Origin: a virus
Virus record (IMG/VR): IMGVR_UViG_3300029319_000370
Coordinates: 1 to 27,869 of that record
Length of the DNA stretch: 27,869 nucleotides
Direction: 5' to 3' (one strand)
This document shows, in pieces, positions 19,201 through 25,340 of this stretch. Numbering within the stretch: the first letter of the stretch is position 1; the number at the start of each line of letters is the position of its first letter. Made by a program: the position numbers and the translations under genes. The notes beneath the pieces are model-generated. The model had not been told where the DNA came from and made no database searches. It saw nothing but the letters and a program-made list of their open reading frames with translations.

Positions 19201-22200
19201 CCACTTACAAAATAACTACCATTGTATCCACTGGTCTGCACCTTGATACTAGAGAAATTAACAATATCTTTATCAACAATTGGATTTCTCTTAAGTGGAG
19301 CGTTAATATTAAAATTAACTGGTGTCAATCTATAAAATAAATTATTTGGTGTATTATCTGTGACTGATAAATCAACTCTTGCAGTTGTAGTTACACCGAC
19401 TGTTCCAACTCCTACAACTTGGAATCCACCATCTTTAATATTATTAAAGTATGGATTTGTGAAGTTAGAATCTCTGAATAATTCAAAATCAAATACCTGT
19501 GTTCTCTTTCCAGATACAACTTGAGTTAGAGAAGTATCAGAAACAGCAAAACCAACTTTATATCCACGAGTTACAGTTAATGGTGGATTAACAAGTGCGA
19601 TTGTGTGTCCTGATCCTGTTGAAGTTAGATTAATACAATCTGGAATTAACTTTTTAGATTTGAAAGAAGTTTCAGACAGTTTAATTACATTATTATTAAT
19701 TCTGACTACAAAATATGTAAAGTTATTAATTAAAGGGCTAATTGGACTAGATGACTTGTAAATAATCTTATCACCTGTTTTATATCCATGATTAGGAATT
19801 GTAATTTCATCTTTTGAAATATCAACAGCAGAACCTTCAAAATTAACTGAATTAATTAGAGTTCTACGAGTCGTATCATCAAACTCGACTTGGAATGAGG
19901 TTGTAATGCCTGGCTCTACTACAATCGAAACATTATCATTTGCCTTTAAATTATGTGGTTCTTTAGTAACGACTGTTGCAACTACTTTTTCAGCAAAACC
20001 AGTAATCTCTGGTTTTTGTGGTGTTAAACTATGAACCACACCAGTTCCATGTCCTTTGAAGAACAACTGATATGCAGTTGATCCAATACCAGTAATAGAT
20101 CCAGTTGATCCAATTGCAACTGGATTTGTGGATAGTCCAAGTAAATTTACACCAGCATTAATTGCAAATACTGGAGAGTTATTTGTCAAACTAAATGTCT
20201 GACCTATACCATTGGATACTAAAAGTGGATTTCCTGTATCACTTGAATATAAAAGTTTTTCTCCAGTTTTAAATCCATGATTCTGTAAGAAAATATTTTG
20301 AGTAGGAACAAACCTTTCTGTTGATCCACCACCAACTACTTTAAATGAATATCTAATCGTAGAGCCAATACCAACACCAGCTGATTCACCTAAAGAAACA
20401 CTTTCAAGAGGATTAAAGTATTTTGGAACATTAACTGCTGTTTGTATGTTGGTGTTAATACCAACATTGAATAGTATAGTACGATTCAAAGAAGTAATTA
20501 AAGATCCACCTGAATGAGCAGTTCCTAAAACTCCATCAAATTCTCTCTTAACTCTAATTTTATCATTAACATCATCAACATTAAGAACTAACATTCTCTC
20601 TGTTGTAATACCCAATACATCATTTGTTTGAATTATGCCTCTTGACAAATCACCAGTTACAGAAATGTTTGTAACAATTCCTGTAGATCCAGTTTCTCCA
20701 ATTCCTGTATTAAGACGTAAGAAAGAAGTATTAAATCCTATTTGATGTCTTCCATCTAACTGTCTAAGACTATCAGTTGATAATCCAGATATCGTTACGA
20801 TATCACCAATAATTAAATCATGAGGTTGAGAAGATAATCCTATTACATTTCCAGTATCGTTGTTATAAGTAAAAACTAAATTTTCAACTTTAACTACAGT
20901 TGAACCAATCGATACTATCTCTTTACCATTAACTCTTCCAATCTCAGCAGAAAAACCTCTTCCACTGCCTAAGTTTTTAACATTTAATTTTTCTTTAACT
21001 TGATATCCAGACCCAGCATTCACCACTTCAAATAAATTTATATTTCCTCTTGATGCATAATTAACATCTATCTCTTGATCTACTAACTTACGGCTATCAT
21101 GAATACCTTCATAATCAGAACCAGAATTGTCAATCTTGTATGGGTTTGTATTTCTTCTAAGATTTAGAGTGTTTAAATCTAAATCTTGGTTATTAGTTTC
21201 AACAAAGTTAAACTCATCTGGTTTTGAAATGTAATTCTGACCAATTAGATATGGAAAAATTGGAGATCTGAAGTTTTTGAATGTTCCGCTGGTCTCGTTT
21301 TCATTTGGATTAATTGTTGCAAAGTAAGCGTAAGTTCCTTCTGGATAATCAGGAGTAATACAAAATCTTCCATTATTTTCATCAAGATCACCATCTGCCA
21401 AATATTCATAATCATCAATAAAGAATCCAAGTGGAAATACATTAATTGGTGGCCCATTTTCTCTAGTTGTTTTAAGAGCATAACTAGATCTCATAATTCT
21501 TACAATACCACCATCTTTTCGATCATATCCATAAGGGCCGTAAATTGGATTACCGTCATATGACCAACCAATGATAGGTGAATGGTTGAGAGATGGTTGT
21601 TCCGCATTGTTTAAAATATTCAAGTCATTTGATGTATAATCAATTGTGCCATCACTATTTTTTTGTTTTAATATCTTTCTTAGTTCTCTAGGAACATAGA
21701 ATGATGTAAATTTAATTCCTTCATCATTATCACCACGACTTAAGAATCCATCATCACCATAGAAAATATCTTCATACCTTTTAACATTATTAACTGTCCA
21801 AGATCGAATTTTAGGTAAAAATATAGCACCTGTGCCAGGAATTTTTTCTTGAACACTGACTGATGCTGTTGAGTATCCTACACCACCATTATCAACTGTA
21901 ACTGAATCGACTCTTCCATTGCTAATTGAAGAAATAATTTTTGCACCAACACCATCACCAAGAATTTGTAAATCAGGAGTAGAAGTATATTCTGTTCCAG
22001 ATCGAGTTACAATTACTGATTGAATTTTTCCGTCTGTAACTATCGCTTTATATTCTGAAGATGAACCAGAGGAAACTCGAACTTGAGGTGGAATACTAAA
22101 ATTAAATGTTGTGTCATTACCATAACTATTACCAGATTTTTCTATATTGATTGATGTAATCGAACCTCTCACAATTGGATTAACTTTTGCATGATAATTT

Positions 22201-25200
22201 TCTGGATGAGATGTGTTAATTCCAATTACTCCCTTTACATTCACAGTGATTGGAGGATAGTTAAATATATGTTCTCCTGATCCAATTGATGTCAATCCAA
22301 CAAATTGTTTTGAAATATAATTTTGATTTGATAAAGTTGAACCAATACCAGCAGCTGCAAGACGGAATCGATCATCATTTACTTTTAAAACATAATAATC
22401 TTGATCTGTATCTAAACCTCCAATTTTAATTTGATCATTTGAATAACGAACTATCTCACCATCGGAAAATCCATGATTTTCATATTCAATAAAATCTGAA
22501 TATGTATTAATGCCGCTTAAAGGAACTAATCTTTTTTTGTTTTCATATCCTTGGCCAGGATTTTCAATAACGACTTGTCCTAATACGAGTTTTTTATTTA
22601 AACTTTGAAATCTTTGTGATCCATCAGCAAAACCTGTTAAATTTAAAAGATTTGATTTGGTTAATGCATCATTTTTATTATTTGCAAGTTTAATTGTTGT
22701 ACTGTCAACTTTGGCTACGAAATATACTGACTCATCAATTAATCTATGATCTGGATTTAATTGTATTGCAGTTGTTGTAATTCCAGCACTTGCAATACCA
22801 ATCGCACCAGCACCAAATGTTTTATAGATTATAGCCTCTCCATCACGGAATTTATGAAAAGTTCCAAAACCAATTGTATCATCTGCAATATTAATCGCAC
22901 CACCTGTAGATGATGCATCAAAATCAATAAAATGACTAATCTCCTTTAATCTTGATTTTGCAATTGCACCTTGACCATTACCACCATTAATTTCAATAAC
23001 TGGTGGATCGACATAATCAAATCCAGAATCTAGAATATCAATTCTTTCAAACTGACCTTTGACATTGGCTGTCGCACTAACACCAGTACCAGTTAAACTT
23101 TCGATAGACACTGTGGGTGGTGTGATAACGTCATATTGTGATCCACCTTCCAATACATCTATTGATTGAATACCGCCAAAGAAGATAACATCACCTGACT
23201 TATAGTTTGATATCTCTGTACCATTTACAAGGATGCCAGTCGTGCCTGGGGTTGTCTCACGTTTATTTCCATCGAATACTGGATTTAAGGAAATTCTCTT
23301 AAGTAATTTCTGATGATCAAGTTTTTTATTTGCTAAATCTGGAACAGATATTTTAAAAGTACCACTTCCTGTAGCATTCACAAAATCCCCATTTACAAGA
23401 TCTGGTAAAGAGTTTGCAAGACGAATATTATTTGAACTTACACGACTTACATAATAATTTTTTCCATCAATTAAATCTCCTAAAGATCCACTAATAACAC
23501 TATAAGTTACAACTTCTCCTGAATAGAATCCATGATCTGATGCACCTTCTGTTACCTGTATCAACTGTATAAGGTCGCCTCCAGTGGCGCCAGTCCACGT
23601 TACAGAACGATCTGGTGCAACGATTGGTTCTCCACCTAAACTTGGAATTGATGAAGATGTAACATAAACATGGGGATGTGGTGGTAATGCATTAGCATTA
23701 TCACTATCATGATCATAAGTGTTTTGAACATCAACAGTATATTTTTTAATATTATCATGAAGAGAACTATTTCCTTTTTTAAGTTTTCTTCTTACAAATG
23801 AGATATTAAATTCATCTAGGCCAGGCAAATCACCTAACACAAACGTTGAACTACTAATCACACTCAATACACGACCAAGACCTGTTACTGCTCCCTGTCC
23901 ATCTAAAACTTCAACTATATCTTCTTCTAATAACCCATGATCGGAAAAAGTAACAATATTGAAACTACTATCAGATATCTTTGAAACTGCTTTTGGAGTA
24001 AATTTAACCGATGTATTATAAACCCAAGATCCAAACTTAGGATCACTTGTACTTTTATTGATACCAAATGCACCAACGTTAATTTTATCCCCCTTATTAA
24101 AATAATATGTCTTTTCTGGTATTGGGAAATCTTTCAAAACACCAGTAATTAAAACTTCTATTTTATTTGTGCTACTTGCAAATGAATATCCATAAGCAAC
24201 GTTATTATATCTTACATCATCACCAATACTTAAAGCATCGACAGCTGTTGTTAATCCTGTAAACTGATTTGTAGTTTTACCTGTATATGTTACAACACCA
24301 GCAACACTTGCTGTTGGTAATGATAAAGATCCACTTGTAGGAAATCCAACTGTTGTATCAACTGTAATTATCGTTGCACCAATTGATACAGGATCAGTAA
24401 TACGAGTTCTGCCTGGAACTACGAAATCACCATTTATCGAATCTTGTGTAACGCTAACCTGATAATAGTGTTCTCCACCATATAGAAAATCTTTTACGTC
24501 AGATATCGCACCAGAGGCACCTTGAATATTAACATCATCCTCATCTTTATCTTGAAAGAGAGTTGATCCTTTTAAATTGCGAGGATCGCCTGTGATTGGT
24601 TTAACTACGAAATCTTGAGCAAATCCATAATCAGCATCAGATGGTCGAATTAAAAACTCTGATGGTTTGATAATATTAACTTCTTCACCATATAATGCTC
24701 TGAATAAAATTTTATATGATTCTTCTGTTCCCTTTGTACGATAAAAATCTTTTACTTGTCGAATAAACTTAACTTGATCTAAATTACTATCTAACTTACG
24801 TTTTTCAAAACCACTCGCAAAAGTTGTTTTTAACTTATTAAAAAATTCACGAATAAAAAGATTTGATAAATTATGAACTTTTGATCCGCCAGTATGAGAT
24901 GCACCTACAGTTGTATTAAATGATAAAAGATCAGGTCTAGTGGGCTGATCCATATTATCAACACCACTGAAGCCACGAATACATCCAGTGAATGATGTTG
25001 TTCCAATACCAGTGTATGTAATTATTTCATCATCAATTTTAATTAATCCATACTTACTTGGATATCCTTGTGTAGAATCTACAAAAATTGTGTCTGAATA
25101 TGATTCTGTATTTGTAGATAGTCCTGTATATTCTGTTAATGCAGCACCAACATATGTCTGTAACTTAGTATAACGATCTAAATTTTCAGCAATGTTTATC

Positions 25201-25340
25201 GATCCACCTTGAAATTCTTGAGAAATATAGTATTGCTTCATGAAATCCACAAAAAGTGGACTCTCGGATTGCACGAACTCAGGTAGCTGATTTTCAATTA
25301 CCTGATTTATCTCGACTCTTTGTATTGAGGTATCAATCAT
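13299..25340 (-). CDS. 7: Giant gp7-like baseplate wedge protein (4013 residues) with YHYH-type domain and many repeat modules
   Basis: Near residue 198, 'KDFYRTKGTEESYKILFRAL' followed by 'YGEEVNI' closely matches the T4 gp7 motif 'YDFYSTKGIEASYKFLFKVL' followed by 'YNEEVEI'. Upstream, 'FVDFMKQYY' parallels T4 'FCEAYIQYL'. The gene lies between 6 and 8 as in T4. T4 gp7 has 1032 residues with the motif in its last third; here it is near the N-terminus and about 3700 residues follow. These include 'IDDEIITYTG' units (81-155, about 315-355, 3114-3177), about nine 'NHGFKTGE' units (461 to 2997), about fifteen 'GSGY' units (732 to 3811) and a YHYH-type domain (1253-1365). There is also a duplicated beta domain (2606-2669 and 2866-2929) and a fibre-like segment 'DGTRKTFPIT...CLVFLNDILQ' (3514-3586). 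The ATG overlaps the gene 6 stop (TAATG). The frame is open throughout. The wedge role of the N-terminus is well supported; the tail presumably forms outer surface or fibre-like structure. Confidence 0.88.
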   Translation of the reverse strand: MIDTSIQRVEINQVIENQLPEFVQSESPLFVDFMKQYYISQEFQGGSINIAENLDRYTKLQTYVGAALTEYTGLSTNTESYSDTIFVDSTQGYPSKYGLIKIDDEIITYTGIGTTSFTGCIRGFSGVDNMDQPTRPDLLSFNTTVGASHTGGSKVHNLSNLFIREFFNKLKTTFASGFEKRKLDSNLDQVKFIRQVKDFYRTKGTEESYKILFRALYGEEVNIIKPSEFLIRPSDADYGFAQDFVVKPITGDPRNLKGSTLFQDKDEDDVNIQGASGAISDVKDFLYGGEHYYQVSVTQDSINGDFVVPGRTRITDPVSIGATIITVDTTVGFPTSGSLSLPTASVAGVVTYTGKTTNQFTGLTTAVDALSIGDDVRYNNVAYGYSFASSTNKIEVLITGVLKDFPIPEKTYYFNKGDKINVGAFGINKSTSDPKFGSWVYNTSVKFTPKAVSKISDSSFNIVTFSDHGLLEEDIVEVLDGQGAVTGLGRVLSVISSSTFVLGDLPGLDEFNISFVRRKLKKGNSSLHDNIKKYTVDVQNTYDHDSDNANALPPHPHVYVTSSSIPSLGGEPIVAPDRSVTWTGATGGDLIQLIQVTEGASDHGFYSGEVVTYSVISGSLGDLIDGKNYYVSRVSSNNIRLANSLPDLVNGDFVNATGSGTFKISVPDLANKKLDHQKLLKRISLNPVFDGNKRETTPGTTGILVNGTEISNYKSGDVIFFGGIQSIDVLEGGSQYDVITPPTVSIESLTGTGVSATANVKGQFERIDILDSGFDYVDPPVIEINGGNGQGAIAKSRLKEISHFIDFDASSTGGAINIADDTIGFGTFHKFRDGEAIIYKTFGAGAIGIASAGITTTAIQLNPDHRLIDESVYFVAKVDSTTIKLANNKNDALTKSNLLNLTGFADGSQRFQSLNKKLVLGQVVIENPGQGYENKKRLVPLSGINTYSDFIEYENHGFSDGEIVRYSNDQIKIGGLDTDQDYYVLKVNDDRFRLAAAGIGSTLSNQNYISKQFVGLTSIGSGEHIFNYPPITVNVKGVIGINTSHPENYHAKVNPIVRGSITSINIEKSGNSYGNDTTFNFSIPPQVRVSSGSSSEYKAIVTDGKIQSVIVTRSGTEYTSTPDLQILGDGVGAKIISSISNGRVDSVTVDNGGVGYSTASVSVQEKIPGTGAIFLPKIRSWTVNNVKRYEDIFYGDDGFLSRGDNDEGIKFTSFYVPRELRKILKQKNSDGTIDYTSNDLNILNNAEQPSLNHSPIIGWSYDGNPIYGPYGYDRKDGGIVRIMRSSYALKTTRENGPPINVFPLGFFIDDYEYLADGDLDENNGRFCITPDYPEGTYAYFATINPNENETSGTFKNFRSPIFPYLIGQNYISKPDEFNFVETNNQDLDLNTLNLRRNTNPYKIDNSGSDYEGIHDSRKLVDQEIDVNYASRGNINLFEVVNAGSGYQVKEKLNVKNLGSGRGFSAEIGRVNGKEIVSIGSTVVKVENLVFTYNNDTGNVIGLSSQPHDLIIGDIVTISGLSTDSLRQLDGRHQIGFNTSFLRLNTGIGETGSTGIVTNISVTGDLSRGIIQTNDVLGITTERMLVLNVDDVNDKIRVKREFDGVLGTAHSGGSLITSLNRTILFNVGINTNIQTAVNVPKYFNPLESVSLGESAGVGIGSTIRYSFKVVGGGSTERFVPTQNIFLQNHGFKTGEKLLYSSDTGNPLLVSNGIGQTFSLTNNSPVFAINAGVNLLGLSTNPVAIGSTGSITGIGSTAYQLFFKGHGTGVVHSLTPQKPEITGFAEKVVATVVTKEPHNLKANDNVSIVVEPGITTSFQVEFDDTTRRTLINSVNFEGSAVDISKDEITIPNHGYKTGDKIIYKSSSPISPLINNFTYFVVRINNNVIKLSETSFKSKKLIPDCINLTSTGSGHTIALVNPPLTVTRGYKVGFAVSDTSLTQVVSGKRTQVFDFELFRDSNFTNPYFNNIKDGGFQVVGVGTVGVTTTARVDLSVTDNTPNNLFYRLTPVNFNINAPLKRNPIVDKDIVNFSSIKVQTSGYNGSYFVSGIGSTTFSFILSQQPEKDGYTKEEATKLKYSTSSTDAIGGINLIKFISKGRNYETLPVVTSIGSTLGVGGVVKLNSDNIGQLRRYTIKNIGFDYSADRTIQPTVSLPQFLRLDRLSKISSIGISSGGKNYTNPPNIVIIDRVTNAVKTEVITSVKTQGNSVSEVKLLTNTNSLSGTNPKIVATNNNNGIKIKDLSFTSGVNLVTLTLEGSYDSTTYPFILGDKLFVENIGIGSTGSGYNSSDYNYEPFVITGVNTNPGGGNATVSYNLDSSVTSPGIFSGPSSSGQAIPFENLAQFDINVEPNQFSVGETVSTGDKVGTVVAWNEDNKYLKVLSNDTFKAGESINGSSSKSIGIIEQATKFNSMFNIDSDSQFRSGFRKETGKLNTELQKLADNDYYQTFSYSLGSPISYEKWKDPVNSLGHVVGFKNFADLSIVSTASTDDKNRSNASVGVSSSPVIVVADLVSENESMHMSYDFDLVTENSKTIDDTLVSDQINFDNRILTDYIESRTNRVITIDSVSSEFNDLPRATAFSDVIGFNINDIDGVKFYALIFDTRFSGEKEIIQINLLHDGSAGYILPFGRVETQIDLGEFDFNVSGVIGNLRFSPAKFKFNNYALRLFAIETFKDTQTGISSLSLGTGYDVISSKSGIGSTDPSPVQVVGFGSTAITTSKLFIQTQELGGSERTQLNELIVLNDSEEVYLLDYAQMINENTSQSNSPNAGLGTFGADVRSGITSVYFTPHTGIGVTMRVHQVAIGGTATGIGSTSVLSTEILTTTTNIAATGTPQPTRISGINSVTYTAFDALIEIHNTTDDQYAVTQVTAIHDQTTPYFTEFGYIDNFNGSGIGTVGVGYSSATGGDIELRLTPPANKAITTKVFQYNFSEIGSSGVGLVTFTNSRFKSTDGSYTGTENDVKFSFNLEHNGDSIFHKVFDSSDEAVVDVTNNEFIVNNHFFQTGEELTYTPTGAGTTMSIGIGTTSISGIGVTNKLPSTVFAVKVAENKFKLSRTAAEALQTIPKVIDVSAVGVGTTHAFTSKNLNSKALITLDNNIQSPAIQSPVNTTLASDSLRTSNFITVIGISSFFSGDIIKINDEFMKIDTVGIGATNQFLVRKGQLNSVIADHSAGDTVTKFLGNYQIVKDTINFTDAPKGSKGPSGLTTTSTFVGRVFTHTGIPGGSQETYTNNFVFDTVQEQFTGIATNFILKSGGSDVTGFATNTGVLLLNEIFQNPNDDYIISETAGITSVSFTGVGVTNSYDVNVSSVPRGGVIVSVGESASFGYQPLVAAGGTAIVSSAGTITSVSIGNSGSGYRVGLQTNILVSAVTSSGVTTIGTANVTAGLVTSVTITNGGSGFSQSSPPNLEFEKPLNYENMRLVGSSTGIGASVSVRVGSASSIINFQITNFGYNYKINDVLSIEEGGQAGILTDASAGSTFKTFSLTVLDVFNDSFAGFTFGELEKLNTFEDLFDGTRKTFPITKTIGAVETPITLRSGKGSPIRVEDNCLVFLNDILQIPFESYVFNGGSQITFLEAPKSDDKVRLYYYRGSEHDVLDVDILETVKTGDSLTINKYPDVGLDDFYQQEPRTVTGITTSDSVTTNTYIDVGITTLRTLQRPVTWKKQTQDVFVNNIGIGKDRVELEPGIRPTAYIIKSVSAGSTEVFTDTAVPLFNQVDDIVEVKQSVLILDRTTKTGVAATAVVSAAGTISSVVISDGGSGFTVAPHVSIGVTAGIGTIHAGIGTTSTNATAVATVSGVGTISAISISNAGSGYTNTNPPLVLVESESTTQDVLSDIKYEGDFGHIVGIGTSTVAGIGTAMQFDLFIPQDSVLRDASVVGSAITVSGIASGYYFTAFETNVGSGLTAYENAIGTSPVGIGTSFLDNIYRVHSAKTIQGPAFGIGATTLRRVTVSVSSTEGIGIGSGFFGKFSWGRLHDFNKKGVSPFTVINNDGVTGIKTGPVIIRTRDLKESYN
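13880..23175 (-). repeat. Dispersed 'GSGY' repeats in the giant gene
   Basis: About fifteen copies of a unit with core I-x-x-x-G-x-x-Y occur near residues 732, 771, 927, 1067, 1114, 1154, 1441, 2094, 2137, 2172, 3352, 3395, 3449, 3757 and 3811. Examples are VTVDNGGVGYSTASVSV, ISSGGKNYTNPPNIVI, ITNGGSGFSQSSPPNLEF and ISNAGSGYTNTNPPLVLV. They come in runs of two to six separated by other modules. The copies differ in sequence, so this is old duplication rather than a recent tandem array. Confidence 0.75.
21240..21584 (-). other. YHYH-type domain inside the giant gp7-like protein
   Basis: Residues 1253-1367 read 'HSPIIGWSYDGNPIYGPYGY', then 'RSSYALKTTRENGPP', 'GFFIDDYEYLADGDLDENNG', 'RFCITPDYPEGTYAYFAT' and 'SPIFPYLIG'. 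The HSPIIG-x-x-YDG-x-PIYGPYGY core followed by SSY-x-L, D-x-x-N-G-R and P-x-G-x-Y-x-Y is the signature of the YHYH family. That family is found in marine bacterial secreted proteins and, I believe, in large structural proteins of marine T4-like phages. Its activity is unknown to me. It is the only recognisable globular domain in the central part of the giant. Confidence 0.75.

Noticed and set aside
13299-25340. Possibility that the giant gene is an assembly artefact joining several genes
   Set aside because: The frame is open for 4013 codons, ends cleanly before a late-promoter-like element, overlaps gene 6 in the same TAATG manner as other neighbours, and the modules are diverged rather than identical copies.
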